DNA from: Ligustrum vulgare
Lineage: Eukaryota; Streptophyta; Magnoliopsida; Lamiales; Oleaceae
DNA length: 64,000 bases
Direction of reading: 5' to 3'
Assembly (NCBI GenBank): GCA_963555705.1
Contig: OY743168.1
Span: forward strand, 18,606,139-18,670,138
Shown: positions 46,517 through 58,769 of the stretch, one piece after another
Layout: each line of letters opens with the position of its first letter
Numbering within the stretch: the stretch's first letter is position 1
The notes under the pieces: model-generated
Databases searched by the model: none
Seen by the model: the letters and a program-made list of their open reading frames with translations, nothing else
Told to the model about the DNA's origin: nothing
Position numbers and translations under genes: made by a program

Positions 46517-49500
46517 ATGGATGCTCATGTATTCAACATTTCATCAGGACTTCAAATCACTTCCAAACACGTCCTTAAATCTAAACAACCCTTTAAATTC
46601 CCCTCCATTTTAGCAACCAAGAATTGCATTTCCCATGTCAAGCAATTCATGATCACCAGCGGCAAAAACAATGCCGTGTTCAACGACGAAGCTTACGAGA
46701 CTGAGCGGTTGAGGCTGGACGCCGAGGCCCGAAATTCCATGGCGGAGAAATCTTCGAAAGAGGTCCAAACTGAGGACGACCCGAAGGCGTGGAAATGGGT
46801 TATTCGAAAACGGGTTTGGGATTCGATGGAGGCGCAGAACATTGCTCAGTTTCCCCGTCCCGTTCATCACAGAATACCCAATTTTGTTGGAGCGCCACTT
46901 GCTGCAGCTAAAGTAAATAATTGAACTTTCATTTGGTTGAAATTTATCCAATCTTTTTGCACTGTTTGTGTTGATCTTTTTTTAATGGCCTTATGGGGTT
47001 CGGCAGTTAAGTGAATTGGAGGTGTTTAAGAAGGCAAAATGTGTGAAAGTTAATCCAGATACGCCTCAAAAGCAAGTGAGGTTCCTCACGCTAAGTGGTT
47101 AGTTTTGTGTATACTTTTGCTCATTTTAAAGAAATTGTTAGTTTGAGATTTTGTATTTACATGTCTTAGGTGCCTCCTAAATCAGAACAACTAAAGTTGT
47201 ATAAGGTTCTTTATTGTGCCTTAGCATACACTTGGGAGAGATTTATCCCTAAAGTTGTTTTCAACCATACAATCTATGAAACTGGCAATTTTTTCCTACT
47301 TTTAACCACACATTTCCAAACAATCTTTTCCTTCAAAAAAATCTCTCCCAAACAAGCTCTTAGCTAAAAAAAATTAAATTTACATTGCCAATTTAAATTG
47401 GCAGTTTTTCAATTTTCTTGGAAGTAAACAGCGAGAGTCAGAAGGATGGTGAAATTGCATATTTGAAATTGATCTTTTCAAAAAATAGACTTAAATTACT
47501 AGAATCAGGCAAGTATCATTTATCATTACCTTATGAATGTACAATGAAGAATGATGTTTGTTATGGTTGGGAAGGAGCTCTTTTACGTTTTAACTACGAA
47601 TTATGAGTCTTAATTTTTTTATTCTCTTAGACTTGAACTTGTATGTTATTGGCTGCTATTTTATTTTTTGGATCATGCTGTTACACCTATGCCCTATTCT
47701 GTTCTCAGGGCGATTGACAATGGATAAGGTTAGGTTGCTGTTCATTTTTCACCCTCAAACTATAGAAACTATTACTTGGCTACCATAATTGTGGGAATCT
47801 ACCAGTCCATATGTTTGGTGCACATCTATTTCCGACTTGCTATAAGGACACATTTGTATGCTAATGAATAAATCATATAAAGTGAAAGTATAACAAAATG
47901 CCACACATATATGCGGTTAAGTAAATTGTTGCTTCTCTAATTATACGAAGTTCTTAAATTTACACCCCTTTTAGATTTTAATCTAAGTCAAAGTCAACAA
48001 TTAATTTTAACCATATATTTAATGGGGACCCACAGCTCTTCGACCACTTATTTCATCAACTTTTATCAAAATCTGCTAAAAATCAAATTTTAATCCCCAT
48101 CAAATAGGGGTTGAATCCTAGTATAATAAATGTTTTCTTCCCCCTCCCCACCCCCACCCTCCAGTTTTGCTATTTTGAAAATACCTTTTCCAAATACAAA
48201 CATATTGGTATTATATCCATATTTTGTCCAAGAGTATTCTAGTTTTAATATTTCCTCTCGATCTTTCACTGCATCCTCATATGTATTAAATGTCGAGTAA
48301 AAGCAACACCTTTGCATTGAGGTTTTGATTTTCTATTACAACTGCTGGAAAGAAAATAACACATAGTATAAAATGAGAATTTTGTAAATCTTCAAGGGAC
48401 ATGGACTTTTAGGTTATTTTATTATGAAAATTTGGAGAACCCTAACAAATAGCTCTGGTGTCCAGATGATACTTTCCATTAGGGCAAAAGATAAATGGAA
48501 ATCACCCTCAGGTATAATACATGTGTGTGTTTTTAAACTACTGGCGATGCTTGTTTATGATTTAAGTCAATGACTCAATGTAGAGATGCTAGTTTAAATT
48601 TCTGTGTTAAAATCGATGATAGAATAACATAATCCTAATTATACAAAGGGAGGCTGGAATAGTGCAAAGAATATAATGGGGGCATGCATCCTCATTGAAA
48701 GAAGTTTGGTGGCTTTGATGGTTGGTGATACTTCTGCTTAAGCTTTGACATATCCATTGTCATGCAGATGGTAAGAAACTATTAACTCCACAACCCCGCC
48801 TCAGGACTGGATTTTTTTCTGCACTTGAATCTTCTATGTTGAGTCCCAGCACCATGAAGGAGGCATGTACTTCTGTGGGAGTAGCCAAATATGGAAGGCC
48901 GATTGGATTAGATGAGAAGATTAAAGTGGATCTAATTGTCATTGGTTCTGTTGCTGTTGATCCAAAGACGGGGGCAAGACTTGGCAAGGGTGAGGTATGT
49001 CCTCTCCTTTCTTTGCATGTGGTGTCTTTTTTGAACATGAAATGAGATATGAATTCATTCTGGTTTTGAAGAGATTGTTATTCTTGGAACAATAAAAAAT
49101 AGTCAAAGTAGGGGGTAACTAAGTGCATAGGAAGGATTCAATCTAACGACTTAGTATATATTTTTGATTGAAAACAGCCTAAAACTGTCATAAACATGTC
49201 TTTTATGCAGCAAAAGTGATGTTCTATTTCTAAAAAGCTTGAATCTCTGGGAGATTATTCTGTTTTAGTCTTAGACCTTGGATTTTCAGTTCTAAAAAAG
49301 TTCTCTTTTCTACAAAAAATCATGATGTAGGGATTTGCAGAACTTGAATATGGGATGCTGCGCTACATGGGTTCAATTGATGACTCAACAGTGGTTGTCA
49401 CATCTGGTGAGGTTTCTAGGACTCCTATGATGAACTTCCACCTTTTACTAGAAAGCTTTAGCTTTATGCCCTTTAAATCTAAATTTTGATTGTTCAATCA

Positions 49501-51402
49501 TATTGCCAATATTGAGTGATGAAAAGCCTACAAACATGACTTTGGCATGAAGTTGTTCCTTGAAACTTGATATTTCCTCTACCTCAAATGCTAGGAAGTA
49601 GTTCACCGCCATTTGCTGAATATCATTGCCTAATTGACTTGCCACAATAGCTAATCTACAAGTGGAAGAATGTCAATATACTGGACATTTGAATGATAGA
49701 GGACTCTAGGTTTTGTGATACTGTATGTATAAGTGAGGTGTAGCACTACATTCTCCTGGTTGTCTGTTGCATTTTGATAATAATTATTTTTATTAATGAA
49801 TCATCAATTAGATGAGTTGTATGTTTGTACTTGAGCCTATACACGCTGCAAACAGATATCTTGTGATCCGGATTGGTATGAAACTACTAATATTTGTGTT
49901 GACGTAGTATTATTTTGAGCTCTGACTGTATATCATGGTTCGTTGCTATTTGCATTAAGTCAATTTTGTCGATTACTTTTTCAGTGCACGACGGACAACT
50001 GGTTGACGATATTCCTGTTGAGAAGTTGTTAGTACACGATGTCCCGGTTGACATCATATGTACTCCAACCAAAGTCATCTTCACCAATACATCTATTCCA
50101 AAGCCTCAAGGTCAGTAGTAGGATCTTGCAACTCTTACTTTTCCGTTGTTAGTTCTCAAGTTCATATTGTCCCATTCCATGTGAACATTATGAACATAAA
50201 GAGATTTGGGGCATGTGGATCCCTGCAGAGAACATTGACTAGATATTACTTGTTGCTGTTAAATGGAAGTGTTCAATTACTCTTTAATTTTTTGCCCTTT
50301 TTCTATTGGTGTCCCTTTAAAAGCTTTTTGTTGTTCACTTACAATTTGATTACTGAATACAAACAATTTCTCTCCATCAACGTCTTTTTCTCTCCTCCCT
50401 CACGTTTCTCTCATCCTCTCCTCTTCTTCCACTTTATTCTATATCTTCTCAGTTCTCCTCTCCTTTTTGCTTCTTTTCTCATCTCACTTCTTCTATAATT
50501 TTGGTTCTCATTCAATTCTGGGCTTAGTTAGAAGCTATGTTGCTCGGACTCAAGTACGTGTATCGGATACACCTATCTAAATGTCGGACCTTTTTTTTTT
50601 TTTTTTTTTTTTCGAAATCTAGGATACGGGGATATAACTAAAAATGATACAAAATTTAGACATTGGTGTATGAATATGTCTTATAAATTTCAAATTACTT
50701 TAGAAATTTGTGTATTGGTAATTATAGATGCATTTCTTGAAAATATAAATGATTATCTTTTGATTTAAACGATATAAAGTATCATATTTTGGTTTAAAGG
50801 ATTTGAGAAGAATCTCATAGTCTATAGACCAAGTACGCTACTACACTAATATTGTTTCTTTCCTTTTGATGCTTGTCATTTGTTTTATGAGTGATTTAGC
50901 CACTGTTCGGCGGCTTGGTCCCAAATTATAATCACTGATTTTTGGTAATTTCGAGGTGAATAAAGGGTTAAAAATTGGAGAGAGAAAAGATGTGTAGGTA
51001 TCAGAAATTGGAGTGATTATAAACCCAGAAAAAAAAAACTCACTACCGAACGAGGCTAAAAATTCATGTCTGGGATCAATTTTACTCTAGCTTTATGTTT
51101 CTAGCCTCCAATAGCTTGTCAGTAATTTTCTAGAAGTTATTATTTGAGCATGCTGCTGCTCACTCAAAATCTGAAAATTTGTTGTCGTTATTTTATTTTT
51201 TTCCTCGTGATTATGATTTTACATAAATATAATCACCTTTCTGATGTTGTCTAAAGGTATCTATTGGGACAAGCTCTCTCCTGAAAAGCTTGCCCAAATT
51301 AAAATACTGAGAGAGCTGAGGAGTAGAATTGAACGAGAATCTGGGCTAAAGCTTCCTTGTGGCCCTTCTGAGAAATTACCCCCAACGGCAAAAAGAAACT
51401 GA
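46517..51402 (+). CDS. 5-formyltetrahydrofolate cyclo-ligase-like protein COG0212, plastid, 6 exons
   Basis: Exons are 46517-46912, 47007-47097, 48768-48994, 49331-49406, 49985-50110 and 51257-51402. The junctions are GT-AG, the phases are consistent, and the product is 353 aa ending TGA. The start is the first ATG in this open frame. About 90 N-terminal residues are rich in Ser, Lys and hydroxylated residues, as in a chloroplast transit peptide. After that comes [18 protein letters not shown], then a conserved core with [73 protein letters not shown] and [12 protein letters not shown]. This matches the COG0212 branch of the 5-FCL/NagB-like fold family. The branch keeps the GxGxGY-like loop as [12 protein letters not shown] and has been linked to plastid thiamin or folate metabolism rather than to classical 5-FCL activity. 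The catalytic role is inferred from the family. A MULE-derived inverted repeat ends 76 bp upstream of the ATG, so the promoter probably lies in or beyond it. Confidence 0.9.
47098..48767 (+). other. COG0212 gene intron 2
   Basis: 1.67 kb, GT-AG. Contains a Tourist-like MITE (47224-47359, TSD TTA at 47221-47223 and 47360-47362, termini GCATACACTTGGGAGAGAT and ATCTCTCCCAAACAAGCTC) and a second MITE relic at about 47968-48115. A short open frame at 47418-47606 has no domain and is treated as intronic. Confidence 0.6.
50111..51256 (+). other. COG0212 gene intron 5
   Basis: 1.15 kb, T-rich. Contains a run of T (about 50590-50612) and a MITE at about 50899-51055 (CACTGTTCGGCGGC...CTACCGAACGAGGC). 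Nothing coding. Confidence 0.55.
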
Positions 51403-53597
51403 TTATATTTCAGTAATTTGAATTCAAGCACACTGGTAAGATTACTTTTGGAGACAATTCCTTTCAAATTCTATCCCCTTTATTATCACATTTTGTATAT
51501 ATCTTGGAAAATGTTGTTACTTTTTGTTTACTTTTTCCATGCATCAAATGATAAACGTTTTTTTTTTTTAATTTTTTTCTCTATTTCCTACCCTTTATTC
51601 TTAGTTGTAAATTTCATTGTTGATTATCGAATTGGGGTTTGAAATTAAAAATTGTCATGAAAAACATGTTTGACAGAATTATTTTTAATTTGTTTTCTGC
51701 TGATTAGCATTTATGTATTTATTTATTAATTGATGGGTTTGTTACATCACCTCATTGAAAACGTGTATTTTTAATTTGTTTTATGCCTAACACATTGCAT
51801 CTTTATTTATGCCTTTATTCATTCATGATTCATCATGGACTTTTCCACGTACATGATAAAGAAGTGAGTATGATCTTGGTCACAATTTAATTTAATGACG
51901 TAAGATGATTATATACTCTCATTAAAATAAAATAAAAAAAAATCGAAGAATTTCGCATAATCAAAATTAAATCTGTGTAGTACGATCATAATTTAAGGAC
52001 CTTACACAACAAAATCCTTAATGGAATCTATGTTTGGTAAACATTTGTTTATAAATTTTACAAACATTCCTCAATCGTATGTACTATGATAGTAATGAAA
52101 AATCGACAGTTCAGTTTTATCGAGAGCCCCTGATGAGTTCCCATTTTCTACCCAACATTATCATACGCCTACTGGTTTGACTAATGCATCCACGTGTAAC
52201 ATTAATCCAGTTGACTCAAGTCCCACTTTGAATTATCTACCAAACCAAATCTCAATCCTTATTCCTTATCGGTTCTCTCAATGGATAGACATTACTATTT
52301 AACAAATTATTTTTTTCTTTATTTTTTTTTTCAATACAAATTTGGGAAATTAAGAACGGGGAAGGAATCTCGAATATAGGACCAAGTCTTGATAAGGGTG
52401 GCTTCTAACCACTTTGGCCATTCCTTGGTCTCTACTAATTAACAAATTTCAAGTCCCCTTTGATAAACAAATTTATAAATATATTTTCAAATCATGTGCA
52501 TTTTTTCAAATCACTTTTCAATCATAAATTACCTCGAAAACGTAACATTTTTTATTATAAACAAAAAAAATTTATCAAACGAAGGCCAAATCATAAATTG
52601 AATATAAAAATTTCTCATAAAAAAATAAAATTAAAAATGAAATTGTTTCAAAACTATGTTTTGCAATTTTTTCTTTGTAAATGACATCTGTTATTTTCGT
52701 TTAGTAACCAAAATAAATTAGTTTATAAACTACATAACTTTTCAAATTATTTTTTAATCGCACACATTTTCTCTTCAATTTTTAATCACTACTTTTTACA
52801 TCAAAATTATAAATAAACTAATTTATAAATCAAACAATATAGAATTGATCTAGTGCTTACAGTGACCGAATTTTATGATACCCATTGTGGGTGTAATGTT
52901 GTTATGTGTCCCAAAAAATATATATAGGGACACGTGGTAAAATCACAATTACAGTGAACATATTTTATGGCGATCACTGTGGGCACTAGATCGAGAATGT
53001 CAAACCGTGTTACCAAACAAAGTCTTAATGAAATGGTTTTTGAGTTTTGCTACTTGTACAATTAATTTGACAATGTGGTTGGTTGACAATTAGGTGATAT
53101 GTAAGTGTGTTCATTGTTGATTTAAAAGCTGATGCAATGGGTGAAAAAATAAGATTGTACCACGTAAGCTAATTGTTATCTTCATTGTCAAAATCATTGT
53201 ACATATGATAAAACTCGTTATTTTTTCCGAGAAAGAGCCCAATTCAAAGATGTATTCTCTTCCGTCTACAAGTACAAAATTCGACATTCTTTAAACGGAA
53301 ATGATAAACACCCCGCGGGATGTACCATTCCCTCACATGGGGGGCGGGATTCACACGCACACTGCGACCCCGCGGTGCACCCGCAGGTTGTGCAGCAAAT
53401 CCCTTCTTTAAAACCTCCAAATGGCACAAGACAGATAATACCTACACTACATGTAGTACAATTCTTGCATCATCATCATCATCGGTCAAACGGTGTGAAC
53501 TTGGCTATACTAGTCTCTTCTTCCTTGTTCTTTTGCATCATCCCTTCAATTAAAGCAAGCTATTTCTTCAGCAAATTTTTGTGCTGCCTGCCGATAT

Positions 53598-53610
<13 letters not shown>
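51403..53610 (+). promoter_or_regulatory. Intergenic region and probable ERF promoter
   Basis: No gene. 52450-52835 holds two diverged MITE pieces (TTTATAAA...CACACATTTTC phrases). A MITE with a G-box lies at about 52845-52992. A CACGTG-type site (CCACGTGT) is near 52191. 53310-53400 is a GC-rich island (ACCCCGCGGTGCACCCGC) of unknown nature. The (AG)n tract at 53612-53635 starts the likely 5' UTR. Confidence 0.4.
52845..52992. mobile_element. Short MITE carrying an ABRE-like G-box
   Basis: Termini GATCTAGTGCTTACAGTGA and TCACTGTGGGCACTAGATC are inverted, flanked by AGAAT on both sides. Inside, GGACACGTGG (CACGTG at 52931-52936) matches the ABRE/G-box core. The element ends about 675 bp upstream of the ERF start. 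Confidence 0.6.
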
Positions 53611-53611
<1 letters not shown>

Positions 53612-53630
<19 letters not shown>

Positions 53631-53635
53631 AGAGC
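53612..53635 (+). repeat. (AG)n microsatellite in ERF leader
   Basis: About twelve AG units just upstream of the proposed start codon (53667). Such GAGA tracts are common in plant 5' UTRs. Confidence 0.8.
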
Positions 53636-53666
53636 ACTTTTACATTGAACAACTTTCAAGTTTGAT

Positions 53667-55010
53667 ATGCTACACATGGTGGATGTAGAGGTTGATCTGA
53701 CTTTGAAGTTATATTATTTGGAGCTTTGATTTTGTTAACTTTACCAGTTGGGTACATGTTCTTATTATCAAAGCCTCAAAGGTGGCGAATCCAGGAGATA
53801 CTGGCGATTTTATCAGATTTCCGGTGGTACTAGGCAATAGTGAAACCACCACCACCACCACAGCTCCGCCTCATCAACCAACACCATCATGGGAAAGAAT
53901 GCAACAACCAGGCTTTCTAGTATCGGGGGAACCCATGTTTTTGGGATTCGATCAGACGAGGGAGATGCCAGTTATGGAACCGACTCTAGGCGTCTACGGG
54001 GAATGGAACTTTAAGCCTGATCCAAGTGGAGCTGGTGGCTATGGAAATATTCAGTATCCGCCTTATTCTTCCTCGAGTTCTGGCTCTTGGGCCGCTGGAC
54101 AGAAGAGAAGACGTGATCAAGATGATAGTGTTACTCAGTTTCCAGAGCAAGTCATGAGGATCTGTGGCGGGTATGGAGAATCATCATTCTCTGTCAAAAC
54201 TGGTAAAAGTTTCCAACTTAATTACAATGATACCATATGATTGCATGTGAAATAACATTGAATTGATAAAACTTTTTTTTGTCTCAGAATGTGACAAATT
54301 CTATTGGTCAGAAACTGACCGTCCGTTTTAGTAATGCAAGTTAAGCATTTTATTTTTAATTTTTTTGGGTTCCAGAGGTGGCAGAAGCAGGCGGTACAAG
54401 CATTGCGCCACCACCTACCACCACCGAGCTACCGCCGCCAGAAACTTCGACAGAAGAACAAGGAGAAAGAAGGAGAAAATATAGAGGGGTAAGGCAGAGG
54501 CCATGGGGGAAATGGGCAGCAGAAATAAGGGATCCACACAAAGCTGCAAGAGTATGGCTTGGCACATTTGAAACTGCAGAAGCAGCTGCCAGAGCATATG
54601 ATGATGCTGCACTCAGATTCAGAGGCAACAAAGCCAAACTAAATTTCCCTGAAAACTTGCCGCCGCCACCAATCACCACCCTAGAGGCGGAGCCGCCACC
54701 ACCACCACTAGCATTTTTCCAAAACCAACCTTTTCAAGTATCTGGAACTAAAAGGGACTTCTGGGGATACTCGCAATCACTTCAAAGTACCGCTGGTTTT
54801 CGACATCAACAACCCACAAGCTTGTTAGAACAAATGCTATATGCTTCATCAATGACTGCTTCTTCTTCTTCTTCGTGTCCTCTGCAACTCCCTAGTCAAC
54901 AACAGGCAATTAATTCACAGACACAAGGAAATCAAACTCAAGAAAACAAACCAAATTATCCTACACCACCATGGACCAGTTCTTCCCACTACCCTTCATC
55001 TCCTAGTTAA
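53667..55010 (+). CDS. AP2/ERF transcription factor, group X (ABR1/ERF110-like)
   Basis: Two exons are secure: 53782-54202 and 54376-55010. The donor is G|GTAAAA, the acceptor CCAG|AG, and the TAA stop ends at 55010. The AP2 domain (exon 3, about residues 182-240) contains [18 protein letters not shown], then RVWLGTF, AARAYD and KLNFPE. Ala and Asp of WAAEIRD mark the ERF subclass, which binds GCC-box DNA in the nucleus. Exon 2 carries [11 protein letters not shown] and GQKRRRD, typical of group X. The frame is open upstream of 53782 without any ATG, so a tiny first exon is needed. I propose 53667-53690 (eight codons, MLHMVDVE) spliced by GT (53691) to AG (53780-53781), for 359 aa. The secure part is very reliable; the first exon is inference, though known ABR1-type proteins also read VAN soon after the start. 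The 5' leader has an (AG)n tract at about 53612-53635. Family members repress or tune ABA, ethylene and wound responses. Confidence 0.88.
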
Positions 55011-56340
55011 ATTTTCGTACTTCTTTTTGTTAGAAATTTTGTGATGTCAATCCTTATTAGTATGGGATTGTGTATATCTCGAATTTCATAAACATCTTCG
55101 TTATTATGTGATTCATATTACGTATTTTAATTTAATTAGGTAAACTGTCGAATTAATAGAAATCTGGTTTAATTCGAAGATTTTCCTATTAATACTACAA
55201 TTTTGATGGACGATTGAGATTAAAAGACTATAGGAAATTCGGACCCTCTCTCTATCTGTATATATTGAACTCGAATTTCATCATGAGGGTTCAACTTATG
55301 AACACAACTAAAGACTTAGATTAAGAGAAAGAAATCGAATTTCTAATCAATACTTTTTACGTGATTGAATTAAAATCTGTGACAGGATCTTATATCTTTC
55401 TACATTATTGATAGAGATTTTGGTATATCTTATGATTTACAATAATTAATTTTATGATCAAGACCCTAAATTGAAATCATGTTTAAGTTTATATATGCTT
55501 CGTATCTAGATTCTAGTTTACACTTTTATATTTTTTGCTTAAGATTTTTGGTGGCCCATTTGAAGTTTATGCTTAATTATTGATTTTAATTTTTTTTTTT
55601 TATGATTATAAATAAGTAGATAAGAACAGGTTATAGGTTTCTTGATGGGATTTGTGAGCTGTCTCTTTTTGTTTTTCAAGTTGCATTTAATTCAAAATTT
55701 TCAACTTATTTTGGCCAATGATTTTAATCCAATTCCAATTGTTTACGACCATAAGCACGCCTATTGATAAAATTTTATTTATTAATTTTTGATTAATCTA
55801 CTAATGTTCGAGAAGTAGGGTTCATTTATTTATCAGTAAAATGTTTGACCAGGTTTGGTGGTTAGTTTTTTTGTCAGTGATTGATCTTCATTTTATCATG
55901 ATGGCTAATTGAAGCCATAACCATAAGTTCATTCTTTCACGTCACTCCATTTAAATATTAAAAGATTATCGTGGTATTTTATTTCTCTTAATAGTAGGAG
56001 TATTGATTTTTAAGAAGAAATCTGGGGGCACACAATATGATATGATAATGAATCATTCTATCTGTGCAGGGGCCTGGACATTCTGGCCCGTGTACAAATA
56101 TATTTTTCCTATGATAATACGGGATTTCGAAAGTATGATTAAAAATTTGATCAATCTAAAAATCAAACGAATAATCAAATTTTAAAATTATTAATGTTCT
56201 TAAATGAAAACTTTTTAACGGTACTTATTTATGCTAGGATCTTGACCTTCATGTAGACACATTTCGTTGGTTTATTTACTGCTTTCTTCTATATCTGCTG
56301 CTTTATTTACTTCTTTCTATCCAATTCATTTCCGTAAAAG
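55011..56340 (+). other. ERF 3' region and AT-rich intergenic DNA
   Basis: The first few hundred bases after TAA are probably 3' UTR. The rest is AT-rich with no TE signature or ORF I can support. Confidence 0.35.
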
Positions 56341-56349
56341 TCTTCAGTT

Positions 56350-57060
56350 TGTGTCAACCGTGATTTTGTGTGATCATTGACTAGTATAAGACATAATTTG
56401 TTTAACTAATTTATGTCACAAAATTTTATCGATCACAGATGTGATTCAGTATTAAGTAATTGTGATCCTAATATTGATTAATTGTGATCAAGGAAACGAG
56501 TAAGTTGTAATCAATAAATAATATGCGATTAAAAATGTTTGATTTAACTAAATTTGTAATTATGACCAAAATTTGTGTCGATTGTGATTTGTGCGACTTG
56601 TGACAACTACGTGACGTGACTCGTTTAATTCAATTATCGGTCACAAAATTTGATTTGCAGCTAAATTTGTAATTGTGACTTATTATTTGGTAATTTGACA
56701 AAAATATTAACTAATTGTGATAAAAAAAATACGAGTAAGTTGTAGTCAATAAATAATATGTGACTAAAAATATTTGATTGCGACTATATTGTATAACTGT
56801 GACCAAAATTTGTATCGATTGTGATTTGTACAACTTGTGACGATTACGTGACGTGGTCTATTTAATTCAATTATCAGTCACAAAATTTGATTTGTGACTA
56901 AATTTGTGTTAATTATGACGATTGTACTAATTGTGACAAGTAGTTGATGTGACCATGTTAATTAAATCATTGGTCAAAATGTTGATTTATGATTAAATTT
57001 GTAATTGTGACCTAAATTTGTGATCGAACTGTGACTTTTTTTAAAAATTTTTTAAAGAAA
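56350..57060. repeat. Array of degenerate TTGTGAC-type repeats
   Basis: Phrases such as GTCACAAAATTTGAT, AATTTGTAATTGTGACC and TGTGACNANTACGTGACGTG recur about every 30-40 bp. A similar array in the opposite sense is at 58770-59620. CACTA (En/Spm-type) subterminal arrays look like this, but no CACTA terminus is visible. Confidence 0.45.
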
Positions 57061-58026
57061 GGCAGTCAAGTGCATAGTGTGGTGTAGTTGTGCTTTTCAC
57101 CTAAAAAGGAAAACTACATAATTACATGATTTTAAAGATCACTTTTTAAATTTGACAGACTTAAAAAAATAATAACAATTGAAAATTTAACAGACTTAAA
57201 AAAATAATAACAATGTGTTACATTGAAAATGAAAAAATTAGATTAATGTATTTGAACATCAATAATGTGATATCTATGTAAGTGTTTTATGTAGGAAATG
57301 AACATAAATAAATGTGTTATATAGGAAATTTAAAAAATTATATTAATATATTTGAACATAAATAAATGTCATATCTATATAAATGTGTTATATTGAAAAT
57401 GAAAATTTTGAATTAATATATTTGAAAATAAATAAATACATGCTATATAAATTTGTTAATTTAGAAATGAAGATTTTGAATTAATATATTTTGAAAATAA
57501 ATAAATAAAATCATTGAAGTTTTACTTCATAATATGTCAATAAATGAGTAGGTTCTTCAATAAGCATATTACAAAAATAATTAATTATTTGTTAATTGCT
57601 ATCAACCTTTTACCATCAATGATAAGTTGGTAAAAAATTTAATCCTTTCATCATTTTGACAAAAATTGACATGTTTAAAAAATAAGGAAAAATAAAATAT
57701 ATTAATTAATATATTAGATTTCAAATAAAATATATGTAAGCAACACATTAAAGAATAATAACATATTAAAAGGGAAATAAGTGATGAGGTGGACAAATTT
57801 TAAGAGAAAACGTAATTAAAAGTCAAAAGAAATTTTATATAAAAGATTTATAAGTGTCGAATTTTGAGTGGCGCGATATACTTAGTGTACATGTAGCATT
57901 TTTTATTTTGATTAGTTTTATCTTTTTTAAACTTTCAAATTCAACAATATTTTGTATCGAAATTTTATTTGATATGATTATATAATCAAGATATTTTCAA
58001 AATTATGATTTAAAAATTATATATTT
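57061..58026. other. AT-rich DNA with tandem-like repeats
   Basis: 57150-57510 is made of near-repeats with AAATAAATG, TTATATTGAAAATG and TTGAATTAATATATTTGAA. No gene. It may be the body of the Helitron-like element that ends near 58050. Confidence 0.35.
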
Positions 58027-58054
58027 CGTGTATCGCACAGGTAAACAACTAGTA
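58027..58054 (+). mobile_element. Helitron-type 3' terminus
   Basis: Hairpin-forming CGTGTATCGCACAG followed by AACAACTAGT. The CTAG and flanking T match the Helitron end rule. The body lies to the left, start unknown. Confidence 0.5.
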
Positions 58055-58724
58055 GTATATATATAAAGTATAAGTGAGGAGAGATGAGCATTAAATGACA
58101 TTTTCCCTTCAAAATGCACTTACAATTTTTGAAAATAAAAAACTAAAATAAAATAAAAATATGTGTAGAATAATGTCGTATTTAAATTCGTGTTGATTAA
58201 TGTAATTTTAATTTGAATTAATGTCGTATTTACCCATATAGATAAACATGAATGAAAAATGTTTTATTTGTAAATAAATTTATAGAAAATATTTAAACAT
58301 TCGCTTTGTAAATAAATTTATAGACAAAATTACCGAACGGATGTTAATATTTTTAATCATTCTTAATTTTGAGGGTTATTATTTTTATTCATGATACTCA
58401 AAAATATTTGGACAAATTTTTTTATTTATTTTATGCAAAAATTGCATTATTTAATTTAAATTTGAACAACTGTTTAAAATATGTTTTATTTATAACAACT
58501 TTCGTGTGAAAAACAACAAATTGTACAAACAATAGTATTTAAAGAGGATTTCCAAAATTTATGAAAATTCTAATTCAATTCTACTTTGAGCATTTGTTTA
58601 GAGTTTTAATCAGTAATCAAAGCAAATTGTGTGTTCAAACTTTTTTTTCTATTTTGAAATGATATTTACAATAAAATTATTTATATTGTTCTCCTGTGCA
58701 ACTCACGAGTATGATACTAGTAAT
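58055..58724 (+). mobile_element. Possible short Helitron-type element
   Basis: Starts directly after the previous terminus with AGTATATATATAAAGTATAAG, like Helitron 5' ends, and closes with CCTGTGCAACTCACGAG (hairpin GTGCAACTCAC) then ATACTAGT. No coding capacity. The arrangement suggests two elements head to tail. Confidence 0.4.
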
Positions 58725-58769
58725 AATAAAAATCAGGAGATAATTATATAAGTAGTTAGTTAATTATAA

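Noticed and set aside
47418..47788. Two short + strand frames within COG0212 intron 2
   Set aside because: No domain, no splice-compatible phase with the conserved protein, and the flanking exons join perfectly without them.
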